Positions 19,104 to 28,637 of a stretch of DNA of 64,000 bases are shown one piece after another (position 1 is the stretch's first letter; each line of letters begins with the position of its first letter). Made by a program: the position numbers and the translations under genes. Origin of the DNA: an uncultured Pseudomonadales bacterium (GTDB lineage: Bacteria; Pseudomonadota; Gammaproteobacteria; Pseudomonadales; Porticoccaceae). Where the stretch lies: assembly GCA_943846685.1 (NCBI GenBank), contig OX044363.1, positions 1,530,001-1,594,000 of the forward strand, written 5' to 3'. The notes under the pieces were generated by a model. That model saw nothing but the letters and a program-made list of their open reading frames with translations. It made no database searches and was not told where the DNA came from.

Positions 19104-19448
19104 ATGACAGTATCGACAAAGCTAACAATGGTTAAAAAGATCTTCGCCGATGGCTCACCGTGCAAAAAGTGCGGTGAAGTCGAAGAGAAGATGCGTGATG
19201 CCGGACAGCTGGAACAGCTCGACAAGATTGTTATTGCCTATGAAGCCGATCCGGAATCAGAAGGTATGCAGCTTGCAGCTCAGCACAGTGTGGATCGCGC
19301 GCCGTTCTTTATTGTTGAGCGCGATGGTCAGGATGCGGAAATTTATACGGTTTATTTTAAGTTTGTAAAAGAAGTGCTGAATGCCAAGACCAGTGAAGAT
19401 GAAGAGCTGAAAGAAATTATGAATGATGTAGATTTGGATTTTTTGTAG
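19104..19448 (+). CDS. Small thioredoxin/glutaredoxin-like CxxC protein next to cysH
   Basis: This 114-residue cytosolic protein has a redox-type motif near the N-terminus (DGSPCKKCGEVEEK, Cys at about 17 and 20) and a cis-Pro-like segment VDRAPFFIVERDG, consistent with a thioredoxin fold. It starts 5 bases after the cysH stop. A second ATG at 19128 is possible. Position and motif suggest a dedicated electron donor or accessory for APS reductase, but this is inference. A hypothetical gene stands in the equivalent place in Pseudomonas. Confidence 0.72.
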   Translation: MTVSTKLTMVKKIFADGSPCKKCGEVEEKMRDAGQLEQLDKIVIAYEADPESEGMQLAAQHSVDRAPFFIVERDGQDAEIYTVYFKFVKEVLNAKTSEDEELKEIMNDVDLDFL

Positions 19449-19502
19449 GTTTTTTTCTGCTGCTACATTTCAGCATCACCACCGTTATACCAACCTAGAA
19501 AC

Positions 19503-19630
19503 GTCACCCCAGCGAAGGCTGGGGCCTCCATCTAGTGTTGCCGATTCCTGTTCCGAACACCCCAATACCGTTATTCCAGAGAAAGATGGAATCACCAATA
19601 GATACCAGCCTTCGCTGGTATGACGGTGGT
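19503..19630. repeat. Intergenic hairpin repeat element between cysH operon and cysB
   Basis: Two mirrored hairpins bound the stretch: CCCCAGC-GAAG-GCTGGGG (19507-19524) and TACCAGC-CTTC-GCTGGTA (19603-19620). Flanking sequence is also loosely inverted (CGTCACC on the left, TGACGGTGG on the right). This 'CAGCGAAGGCTGG' element looks like a dispersed palindromic repeat or small MITE. No coding frame is present in the 193-base gap. Confidence 0.6.
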
Positions 19631-19641
19631 GGAATGACGCA

Positions 19642-20625
<984 letters not shown>

Positions 20626-20801
20626 TCAGCAAAAGGTTTCGTACTGATCGGCTATTGCTAATGCCAAACAATTTCAATACTTAAAACATACGCCTATCTA
20701 TACGATAAAGCTATAAAAATATGCAAAACTATTACTTCTTAGAATACTTTGACCTTGCTAGAGTGATCGATCTGTTTAATCCAAAAGTAGAAAAAATAAT
20801 A

Positions 20802-21584
20802 ATGATAATAGATATTTTGCTTTATATAGCTGCCGGAGCCGGTGTTGGCCTGGCTATCGGGTTGACCGGTGTCGGCGGTGGCTCGCTGATGACACCGTTG
20901 CTGATTCTGTTTGGCTTTCCCTATAACGTGGCGATTGGTACTGATTTGCTCTACGCTTCCATTACTAAAGCTGGTGGCGTGGTCAGTCATCATAAGCAGA
21001 AAAGTATTGAGTGGCGCACTGTAAAGATGTTGGCACTGGGTAGTGTTCCGGCATCGTTTCTCACTGCTATTGTCCTCAGCCAGGTATTTACCGATTCCTC
21101 TGAGTACGAGGGAATTCTAACCCGCAGTCTCGGGGTGATGTTGGTGCTGACCGCTTCGGTTATTCTGTTAAACGGTCGTTTAAAGCAGAAGGTTAAAGTG
21201 GCTGAGCCCAAGCCTGAAACTGGTTCAAAAGATTCGATTATTTTTCTGGTGGGTATTTTCCTGGGTATCTTTGTCACTCTCTCATCTGTGGGTGCGGGGG
21301 CTTTCTGTGCTGCTGTCTTAATGGTGCTCTACCCGCGTATGCCGGCTCTGCATATTGTCGGCACTGATATTGCTCATGCGGTTCCACTTACGTTGGTGGC
21401 TGGGCTGGGGCATTTATTCTGGCTGGGTAATGTGGATTTTATGTTGTTGGCCTGTTTGTTGGTGGGTTCTCTGCCAGCGATTCATTTGGGTACGCGGTTG
21501 GCGCGTAATATTCCCGGACGTATTTTGCAGACGGTGATTGCGACTATGTTGTTGGGGATGGGGATTAAGTTTGCGGCGTTTTGA
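20802..21584 (+). CDS. TauE/SafE-family membrane transporter (probable sulfite/organosulfur exporter)
   Basis: This 260-residue inner-membrane protein has about eight hydrophobic segments. The first TauE repeat signature is GLTGVGGGSLMTPLLILFGFP (split by the membrane). The second repeat has TLSSVGAGAFCAAVLMVLYPRMPALHIVGTDIAHA spread over two segments. The start at 20802 opens the first membrane helix directly; an in-frame ATG at 20721 would add an unusual polar extension. Divergence from cysB suggests a role in sulfur anion transport, which is inference. Confidence 0.85.
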   Translation: MIIDILLYIAAGAGVGLAIGLTGVGGGSLMTPLLILFGFPYNVAIGTDLLYASITKAGGVVSHHKQKSIEWRTVKMLALGSVPASFLTAIVLSQVFTDSSEYEGILTRSLGVMLVLTASVILLNGRLKQKVKVAEPKPETGSKDSIIFLVGIFLGIFVTLSSVGAGAFCAAVLMVLYPRMPALHIVGTDIAHAVPLTLVAGLGHLFWLGNVDFMLLACLLVGSLPAIHLGTRLARNIPGRILQTVIATMLLGMGIKFAAF

Positions 21585-21682
21585 TCCATCGTAAGGCATC
21601 TCTTTGATATATTTATACTATTCTAATGAGGTCTCGCCCACGGTCTTCAATAACAGTTTGTCCCAACAGAGGAGGTTCACAA

Positions 21683-22573
21683 ATGCTAAAGTTTTTTATT
21701 CCATTCATGGCACTGATTCTGGTTGCTTGCAGCCAAGAGGCAGCACCACCAGCCCAGCAGGAAACCACAGTAGAACCGTCTACAGCTGCAGTAGCCAAAG
21801 CAGTAACTGATGCATTTTCAGCACAACCGGAAGACATTCAGGCGCGTTATGTATATCGTCACCCCAAAGAAACCTTGGCGTTTTTCGAAATTAAGCCGGG
21901 CATGACCGTTGCCGAAGCTCTTCCAGGAGGTGGCTGGTATTCAAAAATTCTGCTCAATCATCTGGGAGCCAGCGGCAAGTTGATTGGCGTTGACTACGCG
22001 CTGGATATGTTTCCCAGATTCGGTTTTTTTAGCGCCGAATACCTTGAAGCAAAAAAAACCTGGACAGCAACATGGACTGCAGATGCCAAATCCTGGCGTA
22101 ACGACAGCAGTGCCCAAGTATCAGCCTTTGTATTTGGTTCAATGCCGAAATCCACTCAAGGCGTGGCCGATGCCTTTTTGTTTATACGTGTACTTCATAA
22201 TCTGAACCGCTTTGAAAAAGACGCTGGCTATCTCACCACCGCTTTAAAAGATGCCTTTGAGGTTTTGAAGCCCGGGGGTATTGTTGGTGTTGTGCAGCAT
22301 ATGAGCCCGGAAGATAAATCTGATGATTGGGCAGATGGCTCGAAGGGCTATTTAAAAAAATCACTGGTTATTAAAAAGTTTGAGGAAGCAGGTTTTAAAT
22401 ATGTGGACTCCTCTGATATTAACAATAATCCCAAAGACCAACCCGGCGCAGATGACATTGTCTGGCGACTTCCCCCCAGCCTGTCCACCAGTCGTGATAA
22501 CCCCGTATTGAAAGAGCAATTAGTGGAAATCGGTGAATCTAACCGTATGACATTAAAGTTTCGAAAGCCTTAG
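21683..22573 (+). CDS. Lipoprotein with class I methyltransferase-like fold
   Basis: This 296-residue protein starts with a lipoprotein signal peptide (lipobox LVAC, Cys16) and an Ala/Pro/Thr-rich linker. A Rossmann methyltransferase-like domain follows: GMTVAEALPGGGWYSKIL in motif I position, then LIGVDYALDMF, a LKPGGIVGVVQH post-II segment, and a C-terminal strand NRMTLKFRKP. AGGAGG 7 bases before the ATG at 21683 fixes the start. A SAM-binding fold outside the cytosol is odd because SAM is not known to be available there. Related exported 'methyltransferases' exist in marine bacteria without known function. Confidence 0.78.
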   Translation: MLKFFIPFMALILVACSQEAAPPAQQETTVEPSTAAVAKAVTDAFSAQPEDIQARYVYRHPKETLAFFEIKPGMTVAEALPGGGWYSKILLNHLGASGKLIGVDYALDMFPRFGFFSAEYLEAKKTWTATWTADAKSWRNDSSAQVSAFVFGSMPKSTQGVADAFLFIRVLHNLNRFEKDAGYLTTALKDAFEVLKPGGIVGVVQHMSPEDKSDDWADGSKGYLKKSLVIKKFEEAGFKYVDSSDINNNPKDQPGADDIVWRLPPSLSTSRDNPVLKEQLVEIGESNRMTLKFRKP

Positions 22574-22590
22574 TGCGGCCAGTTAGAATT

Positions 22591-22626
22591 TGGTGGGATT
22601 TTGTTTCGTGGTGGGATTTTGTTTCG
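22591..22626 (+). repeat. Tandem 18-bp direct repeat
   Basis: TGGTGGGATTTTGTTTCG occurs twice without spacing (22591-22608, 22609-22626), and a third partial copy begins TGGCGG. It lies immediately in front of a long inverted repeat. Confidence 0.85.
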
Positions 22627-22634
22627 TGGCGGAA

Positions 22635-22790
22635 TAGGCCCTGCGTCTATCCTTGAGATCGGTCCCATGGGTACAGGTATTTCCAGCGTTCGCACAACTC
22701 GCTGCGCTCAAACAAGTGCTCTCTCTATCTGGAAATACCTGTACCCATAAGCCGGGCCCTGATTGATCTCAAGGATAGACGCAGGGCCTA
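22635..22790. repeat. Long two-part inverted repeat (156-bp hairpin element)
   Basis: The outer arms 22635-22660 and 22765-22790 are 26-bp perfect reverse complements. The inner arms 22668-22685 and 22730-22747 are 18-bp perfect reverse complements. Short asymmetric segments separate them, and the centre (22686-22729) contains GCTGCGCTCAAACAAG. No coding capacity is seen. The form is that of a MITE-like element or a large structured RNA between the convergent methyltransferase-like and small membrane protein genes. Confidence 0.85.
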
Positions 22791-22852
22791 TTTGAACTAT
22801 CTGAGTACGCCAGAAAATTGTTATACGCTCCGATCTTGACGGTACGGGTGCG

Positions 22853-23104
22853 CTAGATGAAATCCCCACCAAAGCGCAGTAAAAAGAACAAAAACAAGAC
22901 AAGATAAAAGAGATAGTAAAGTGTTGAGTGACGCGCTTTTTTACGGTTATCGTCAATCACCCCAGTAGCTTGGGTCTGCAGATTTCGCTGATCAATCTCT
23001 ATCTGCAAAAAATGCAGGCTCTCCCCTACTGGCTCTTGAGCATAGAGCTTGAGTATCTCGTTATCATCGAGCTTGGAATATTTTCTTGAACGCAGTACAG
23101 CCAT
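22853..23104 (-). CDS. Small single-pass membrane protein, unknown
   Basis: The frame encodes 83 residues: a charged N-terminal half (SKLDDNEILKLYAQEPVGES) and a C-terminal membrane helix (about 60-78, LYYLFYLVLFLFFLLRF). It begins 11 bases after the stop of the 5'-nucleotidase gene on the same strand and could be its operon partner. No family was recognised and the ribosome binding site is weak, so it may be spurious. Confidence 0.45.
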   Translation of the reverse strand: MAVLRSRKYSKLDDNEILKLYAQEPVGESLHFLQIEIDQRNLQTQATGVIDDNRKKARHSTLYYLFYLVLFLFFLLRFGGDFI

Positions 23105-23115
23105 AGAGAAAACCG

Positions 23116-24021
23116 CTAGTTTTTCTTCTCATTGGCGACACCATGAGGAACATGGCCCGTGGCGACATGCTCGCTGGCAGAGGTACAGTGCACCTGCTGG
23201 TCATCAAAGAACACATCAGCACCGAAAGACTTAAGGAAGTCGCCTTTGCTTAGGCCGCCGAGGAACAGGCTCTCATCAATTCTAATATCCCACTCGCGCA
23301 GTGTACGTACCACCCGCTCATGAGCCGGAGCAGCGCGTGCAGTTACCAGCGCGGTGCGAATTGGACACTCATCAACAGGAAACTCAGCCTGCAGACTGTG
23401 CAAGGTTTGCAGAAAGTTTTTAAACGGGCCCGGATCCATGGGCATTCTCGCCGAGGCTTTTTCATTCTCGGTAAAGGCATCCAGACCGCGCTCTTTAAAG
23501 ATACGTTCCGAAGCATCAGAGAACAGCACTGCATCTCCATCAAAGGCAAAGCGCAGCTCATCTGAGGCATTATTAGAGCCGCTCTGCGATGGCAGCAAGG
23601 TTGCCGCAGCCATGCCGCTCTCCAGAGCGCTGCGAACATCCTGAGCATGGGTTGAGAGAAATAGATGGCAGGCAAAGGCCGAGACATATCTATAGGGAGA
23701 CTTGCCACCAGAAAAGGCTGCTCTGGTAATATTTAAACCATGGTGAGCGATTGAGTTAAACACCCGCAATCCAGTATCAGCCGAATTGCGCGATAGCAGA
23801 ATAACTTCTACCCGCGGCTCACCACCAAGCTTTTCATTAATGCGCAATAACTTGGTAACCAGCGGAAAGGCTTCGCCCGGTTCGAGAATATCTTCTTCAT
23901 GTTCACGCTGGTAGTTAGCATAGACAGCAACGCCCTGAGTTTCATAAATATCGTGACTCTCACGCATATCAAACAGTGCGGTTGAAGAGATCGCTATTAC
24001 CAGTTTGGGTCCATTTTCCAT
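23116..24021 (-). CDS. Cytosolic-type 5'-nucleotidase (NT5C1 family)
   Basis: This 301-residue protein resembles the 5'-nucleotidase family related to eukaryotic cytosolic 5'-nucleotidase IA. It has LVIAISSTALFDMRESHDIY at 7-26, VILLSRNSADTGLRVFNSI, FSGGKSPYRYV, ELRFAFDGDAVLFSD (the acidic metal-binding segment) and a late VFFDDQQVHC. It would dephosphorylate nucleoside monophosphates. It lies downstream of an alanine symporter gene on the same strand (15-base gap), with a small membrane protein after it. Confidence 0.85.
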   Translation of the reverse strand: MENGPKLVIAISSTALFDMRESHDIYETQGVAVYANYQREHEEDILEPGEAFPLVTKLLRINEKLGGEPRVEVILLSRNSADTGLRVFNSIAHHGLNITRAAFSGGKSPYRYVSAFACHLFLSTHAQDVRSALESGMAAATLLPSQSGSNNASDELRFAFDGDAVLFSDASERIFKERGLDAFTENEKASARMPMDPGPFKNFLQTLHSLQAEFPVDECPIRTALVTARAAPAHERVVRTLREWDIRIDESLFLGGLSKGDFLKSFGADVFFDDQQVHCTSASEHVATGHVPHGVANEKKN

Positions 24022-24036
24022 AATTTAAATCCCGGA

Positions 24037-25410
24037 TTAACCGGCTTTTTCCTGAGTTATATCAGTACTGCCCTGAGATGTTTCCTCATCGGCAAAGTAT
24101 TCCCTGGTAAGACGAAAAACCACTGGCGCCAATAAAACCAGAGCGATTAAGTTGGGTATCGCCATCATGCCATTTAGTGCATCAGACATCTTCCATACCA
24201 GCTCGAGACTCATCTGAGTGCCGAGAAATACGCCAATCACCCAGAGTATTCTAAAGGGAACAATAACCTTGGGGCCGAGCAAAAATTCCGCGCAGCGTTC
24301 GCCGTAGTAACTCCAGCCAAGCATAGTGGTAAAGGCAAACAGCACAATACAACCAGAGAGAATAATATCGCCATAGGGCAACTCGGCTTTAAATGCCGAG
24401 AGCGTCATCGCAGCCCCCTGGGGCTCACCATTCCAGACACCGGTTACTACAAGAACCAAACCGGTCATGGTGCAGATAATCAAAGTATCGATAAAGGTAC
24501 CGAGCATGGCGATAGTGCCCTGCCGAACCGGACTGTTGGTTTCAGCCGCAGCATGAGCAATCGGCGCAGAACCGAGACCGGATTCATTGGAGAAAATACC
24601 CCGCGCAACACCCATACGCAGCGCCAGCATAATCGTTGCACCGGCAAAGCCTCCAGTAGCTGCCGCGCCATTAAAGGCGCTGTCGACAATAAAGACGATA
24701 GCTGCTGGCAGCTCAGTAACATTTAAAAGCAGAATAGATAGCGTGGCGAGGAAATAGACAATTGCCATAAACGGAACCAGCTTGCCGGCCACTTCGGCGA
24801 TACGCTTAATACCACCGAGCAGGACTATGCCGACCAGAACAGCCATCAGGATACCGCTAAACAATGTGGGTACATGGAAGTTGCTTTGCAAGACCTGCGA
24901 GACAGCGTTGGATTGCACTGTATTGGCCAGACCAAAGCCGGCCAGTGAACCAAAGATAGCAAAGGCAACACCCAACCACCGCCATTTTTTGCCAAGACCA
25001 TTTTTAATGTAGTACATGGGCCCGCCAACTTTTTTGCCCAACTCATCGGTCTCGCGAAAGTTAACCGCCAGTACCGCTTCAGAATATTTAGTCGCCAAAC
25101 CTACCAGCGCTGTACACCACATCCAAAACAGAGCACCCGGGCCACCAATACCTATGGCGGTGGCCACACCGGCAATATTACCGGTGCCGACAGTCGATGA
25201 GAGCGCGGTCATCAATGCATTGAACGGACTGATCTCACCTTCGCCATCACCTTTGCGACCCTTAAACAGCTGACGGAAGGCATAGGGAATATGGGTAATG
25301 CTCATACCCTTGAGGCCGATGGTCAGATAGATACCTGTGCCCAACAGCAATATCAGCATCACAGGGCCCCAGACAGCGCCATTAATGGTGTCGATTATCT
25401 GTTCAAACAT
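24037..25410 (-). CDS. Sodium/alanine symporter (AGCS family)
   Basis: This 457-residue inner-membrane transporter has about ten hydrophobic helices. Family features include TALSSTVGTGNIAGVATAI, the signature GGPMYYIKNGLGKKW near 130-144, RMGVARGIFSNESGLGSAPIAHAAA around 265-289, and TMLGWSYYGERCAEFL. It takes up alanine or glycine with Na+, fitting a marine lifestyle. It is the first gene of a short minus-strand unit with the 5'-nucleotidase. Confidence 0.94.
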   Translation of the reverse strand: MFEQIIDTINGAVWGPVMLILLLGTGIYLTIGLKGMSITHIPYAFRQLFKGRKGDGEGEISPFNALMTALSSTVGTGNIAGVATAIGIGGPGALFWMWCTALVGLATKYSEAVLAVNFRETDELGKKVGGPMYYIKNGLGKKWRWLGVAFAIFGSLAGFGLANTVQSNAVSQVLQSNFHVPTLFSGILMAVLVGIVLLGGIKRIAEVAGKLVPFMAIVYFLATLSILLLNVTELPAAIVFIVDSAFNGAAATGGFAGATIMLALRMGVARGIFSNESGLGSAPIAHAAAETNSPVRQGTIAMLGTFIDTLIICTMTGLVLVVTGVWNGEPQGAAMTLSAFKAELPYGDIILSGCIVLFAFTTMLGWSYYGERCAEFLLGPKVIVPFRILWVIGVFLGTQMSLELVWKMSDALNGMMAIPNLIALVLLAPVVFRLTREYFADEETSQGSTDITQEKAG

Positions 25411-25430
25411 AATTAACCCTTTTTATTATT

Positions 25431-26432
25431 TTAATATCCCAAGTGTTGCTGCTGAGCAAATAAGCCAAATAAGCCACCGGTATGCACAAATACAATATCG
25501 CGATTGGCAGCATTGGCGTATTTGCCCTTTTTAATATCTTCTATCAGACCAAAAAATGCTTTGCCAGTGTACACCGGATCAAGCAGTATGCCCTCCATTG
25601 CCGCCAACTGTTTTATAAACTCAAAAACCTCCGGATCCGCCTGCCCATAACCCGGCCCGATATAGTCATCGCAGGTCTCCGCTTGCAGTTCACTAATATC
25701 TATCTCTGAGGGATATCGACTCTGCCAATCCCTGAGATCAGCATTAATCTTATCGGCAAAATAGGCACTGTTATCACAGACCGCATAGGCTTTAACCGCT
25801 GTATCTATGCCGTGCAGAAGGCAGCCGAGCATCAGGCCCGCCTGAGTGCCGCCGGAACCGCTGGCATGGACAATCGCCTGAGGCTTCATATTATGCCGGG
25901 CAAAGTCCGCGGCAAGTTCTTCAGCAGCACTGACATAACCCCAGATACCGGTGCCATTACTTCCACCTGTGGGTATCGAATAGGCTTTACTGCCCTGCTG
26001 CTGATAATGTTCAGTCCAGTGCTTAAACAGGCTGTCGAGGCGTTTAAACTCCTTGACGCTGTAATAACTGATAGTGGCACCAGCAAGCTGGTCGAGGAGT
26101 AGATTGCCGACCGCTTGTGGCTCAGAATCAGTGCGCAGTAGCAGATGAACCTTAAGACCCAATTGGGCGCCGAGAAGCGCCACCGCACGGCAGTGATTGG
26201 ACTGCACACCACCACTGGTAATCACAGTATCGCAGCCATTGGCTAAAGCTTCAGCGAGAAGAAATTCAAGTTTGCGGATTTTATTGCCAGAGGTGGCAGC
26301 GCCGGTCAGGTCGTCACGCTTAATCCAGATGCGCGCGCCGTCCAGCTCTTTTAACTGCGCAGAGAGACGCTCAAGGGGATAGAACGGCGTCGGCGTCTGA
26401 GCGAGATCTAACTTATCGGGATAGGCAATCAT
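25431..26432 (-). CDS. PLP-dependent D-cysteine desulfhydrase / ACC deaminase-like enzyme
   Basis: This 333-residue fold-type II PLP enzyme has the Schiff-base Lys in SGNKIRKLEFLLAEA (about residue 51), preceded by IWIKRDDLTG. SGGVQSNHCRAVA is near 76-88 and GSGGTQAGLM binds phosphate. The sequence fits the D-cysteine desulfhydrase/ACC deaminase family. The substrate (D-cysteine, ACC or another D-amino acid) cannot be decided here. The ATG at 26432 is preferred because the longer frame to 26471 starts inside a hairpin that ends yajC. Confidence 0.85.
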   Translation of the reverse strand: MIAYPDKLDLAQTPTPFYPLERLSAQLKELDGARIWIKRDDLTGAATSGNKIRKLEFLLAEALANGCDTVITSGGVQSNHCRAVALLGAQLGLKVHLLLRTDSEPQAVGNLLLDQLAGATISYYSVKEFKRLDSLFKHWTEHYQQQGSKAYSIPTGGSNGTGIWGYVSAAEELAADFARHNMKPQAIVHASGSGGTQAGLMLGCLLHGIDTAVKAYAVCDNSAYFADKINADLRDWQSRYPSEIDISELQAETCDDYIGPGYGQADPEVFEFIKQLAAMEGILLDPVYTGKAFFGLIEDIKKGKYANAANRDIVFVHTGGLFGLFAQQQHLGY

Positions 26433-26449
26433 AAGCTTGATACTAGCAG

Positions 26450-26473
26450 AAGTGGCTGCCGAAGCAGCCACTT
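26450..26473 (-). terminator. Hairpin after yajC
   Basis: AAGTGGCTGC / GCAGCCACTT pair perfectly around a TTCG tetraloop on the minus strand, 11 bases beyond the yajC stop. No T-run follows, so it may be a weak terminator or an RNA 3' stabiliser. Confidence 0.6.
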
Positions 26474-26483
26474 ATCGACCAGA

Positions 26484-26813
26484 TTAGATCGCTTTGATAG
26501 TGCCCTTAGGCAACACTGCATGAACTGCAGATATCTGGAATTTCAGTTCGAGGTTATTGTTAACTTCAAGAACCACATAATCCCCTTCAAGCTTGGTGAT
26601 TTTACCAAGAATACCACTGGTCATAGTGACTTCATCGCCTTTGCTAAGGCTGCCGAGCAAATCATTATGCTCTTTTTGACGCTTGCGCTGAGGGCGAATA
26701 ATAAACAGGTACATAAAGATAAAGAGGCCACCGAACATTATCAGTGAACCCATCATTCCTGGATCACCGGTTGGAGCGGCTGACTGTGCATGTGCACTGG
26801 AAATAAAAAACAT
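26484..26813 (-). CDS. yajC: Preprotein translocase subunit YajC
   Basis: This 109-residue inner-membrane protein has a short N-terminus, one membrane helix (about residues 19-39, MMGSLIMFGGLFIFMYLFIIRP) and a cytosolic domain with RPQRKRQKEHNDLLGSLSKGDEV and GGILGKI-type strands. YajC is an accessory of the SecDF complex. It is usually found between tgt and secD, but neither is present here, and its neighbours are bcp and a PLP enzyme. AAGGGTTAATT precedes the ATG. Confidence 0.92.
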   Translation of the reverse strand: MFFISSAHAQSAAPTGDPGMMGSLIMFGGLFIFMYLFIIRPQRKRQKEHNDLLGSLSKGDEVTMTSGILGKITKLEGDYVVLEVNNNLELKFQISAVHAVLPKGTIKAI

Positions 26814-26868
26814 AATTAACCCTTAACGTTTTTGGTTGGTTAGTAAATTTAAAACTACATTAGAAAGC

Positions 26869-27342
26869 TTAAAGATTTTCCTTAATCCAATTCAGCACAT
26901 CCTCGTGATGGGTTTTGGTCTTAACCTTGCCCATCACATATTTGATCGTACCGTCTTTGCCGATAATAAAGGTTGAGCGAAGCACACCCATATATTCACG
27001 ACCCATAAATTTCTTCATATCCCAAGCGCCATACTGCTCAGTGATTTTATGATCTTCGTCGGACAGCAGAGTGAAATTCAGTTCCTGCTTATCTTCAAAT
27101 TTCACCAGTCGGTCTACGGAATCGGGACTCACCGCCATCACCACCGTATCCACGGCTTCAAATTCGGCTTTGCTATCGCGGATACCACAGGCTTGAACGG
27201 TACAGCCTGGGGTCATGGCTTTCGGATAAAAATAGAGAACAATATTTTTCTTACCGCGATAATCTTTTAGGCTGACTTGCTCGCCGCGCTGATTCAGCAG
27301 TGAAAAATCACTGGCGGTTGTTCCTACCTCGGCAAATGCCAT
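26869..27342 (-). CDS. bcp: Thioredoxin-dependent thiol peroxidase Bcp (peroxiredoxin Q)
   Basis: This 157-residue cytosolic peroxiredoxin has the peroxidatic Cys in TPGCTVQACGIRD (about Cys46) and the resolving Cys five residues later, the atypical 2-Cys arrangement of Bcp. YFYPKAMTPGCT and VLRSTFIIGKDG are family motifs. The start at 27342 is fixed by AAGGAGT six bases upstream; the longer frame from 27420 has no ribosome binding site. It detoxifies H2O2 and lipid peroxides. Confidence 0.95.
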   Translation of the reverse strand: MAFAEVGTTASDFSLLNQRGEQVSLKDYRGKKNIVLYFYPKAMTPGCTVQACGIRDSKAEFEAVDTVVMAVSPDSVDRLVKFEDKQELNFTLLSDEDHKITEQYGAWDMKKFMGREYMGVLRSTFIIGKDGTIKYVMGKVKTKTHHEDVLNWIKENL

Positions 27343-27445
27343 ACAAGACTCCTTAAAAAGCTTAAAATAGACGCATAAATAATATGAACGGTACTGTAGC
27401 AAACTATTCAGTCTGGGCAACCCGTTTGCGGGCAGTTAAAAACAA

Positions 27446-27482
27446 AAAAACCGCTTATCCAGTCATAAATAAGCGGGTTTTT
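27446..27482 (-). terminator. Intrinsic terminator after mdh
   Basis: AAAAACCGCTTAT and ATAAGCGGGTTTTT form a stem with one mismatch around CCAGTCATAA. It lies just beyond the mdh stop in the transcript direction, with A/T runs on both sides, and separates mdh from bcp. Confidence 0.85.
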
Positions 27483-27510
27483 CCAATACTGCATTTCAGA
27501 CAGCTAACTT

Positions 27511-28491
27511 CTAGGGCAGCAAGTGCTGAACAGCATCGCGCTCTTCAGTCAGCTCCTGTTCCGTCGCTGACATCTTAGCGCGGGAGAAATCATTGATTTT
27601 CAGACCCTGAACAATCTCCCAGTCACCGTCTTTACAGGTGCAAGGGAAAGAGTAGATAAGGCCTTCAGCAATACCGTAACTGCCATCGCTGTAGACACCC
27701 ATGCTTACCCAATCACCCTCGGCAGTGCCAAGCGCCCAGCTGCGCATATGGGCAATCGCCGCATTCGCTGCAGAAGCGGCACTGGAAGCGCCACGAGCTT
27801 TAATAATCGCTGCACCACGCTGTTGAACAACGGGAATAAACTCTTCTTCGTACCAAGTCTGATCAACCATATCAATTGCCGGTGAACCGTTGACCTTAGT
27901 CTGGTGGATATCTGGATACTGAGTCGCTGAGTGGTTACCCCAGATAGTCATATGAGTAACGTCATTGATTGTAGTGCCAGTCTTATTGGCAATCTGAGTC
28001 AGTGCGCGATTGTGATCAAGTCGAGTCATTGCAGTGAATTGACGCGGGTTGATATCTGGCGCATTGCGCTGAGCAATCAGCGAGTTGGTGTTAGCGGGAT
28101 TGCCAACAACCAGTACTTTGATATCTTTCGAAGCATTGTCGTTAAGCGCCTTACCCTGAGCAGAGAAGATTGCCGCATTGGCTTCCAACAAGTCCTTGCG
28201 CTCCATACCTGGGCCACGTGGACGTGCGCCAACCAGCAGTGCGTAATCAGAGTCTTTAAAAGCAACGGCTGCATCATCAGTGCAGACCATGCCTGCCAAC
28301 AGTGGGAATGCACAGTCTTCCAATTCCATCGCCACGCCCTTAAGCGCTTCTAGGGCTGGTGTGATTTCAAGCATCTGTAAAATAACCGGCTGCTTTGGGC
28401 CAAGCATTTCGCCAGCGGCAATACGGAATAATAAAGAATAGCTAATCTGGCCTGCGGCCCCTGTAACTGTTACGCGAACGGGTGAATTCAA
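27511..28491 (-). CDS. mdh: Malate dehydrogenase
   Basis: This 326-residue NAD-dependent TCA cycle enzyme interconverts malate and oxaloacetate. It is of the long cytosolic-like type rather than the E. coli type. The NAD motif is [13 protein letters not shown] (8-20), the mobile loop [13 protein letters not shown] is near 93, [14 protein letters not shown] is near 155, and the catalytic His is in [12 protein letters not shown] (about 188). A terminator follows. The region upstream of the ATG to the dUTPase stop holds no gene. Confidence 0.96.
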   Translation of the reverse strand: MNSPVRVTVTGAAGQISYSLLFRIAAGEMLGPKQPVILQMLEITPALEALKGVAMELEDCAFPLLAGMVCTDDAAVAFKDSDYALLVGARPRGPGMERKDLLEANAAIFSAQGKALNDNASKDIKVLVVGNPANTNSLIAQRNAPDINPRQFTAMTRLDHNRALTQIANKTGTTINDVTHMTIWGNHSATQYPDIHQTKVNGSPAIDMVDQTWYEEEFIPVVQQRGAAIIKARGASSAASAANAAIAHMRSWALGTAEGDWVSMGVYSDGSYGIAEGLIYSFPCTCKDGDWEIVQGLKINDFSRAKMSATEQELTEERDAVQHLLP

Positions 28492-28637
28492 GGTGTATCT
28501 CCGTAGAAGTTAATAACGTCAAAGTTTAAGTCGGCGCTATTATAAGGCGGCATAAATAAAATGCATCTCCAGAGCACTAATGAAGGCTATTTATACCGCC
28601 AATAGTGCTCTTTTGATTGATTTTGGACATGTTTCAG

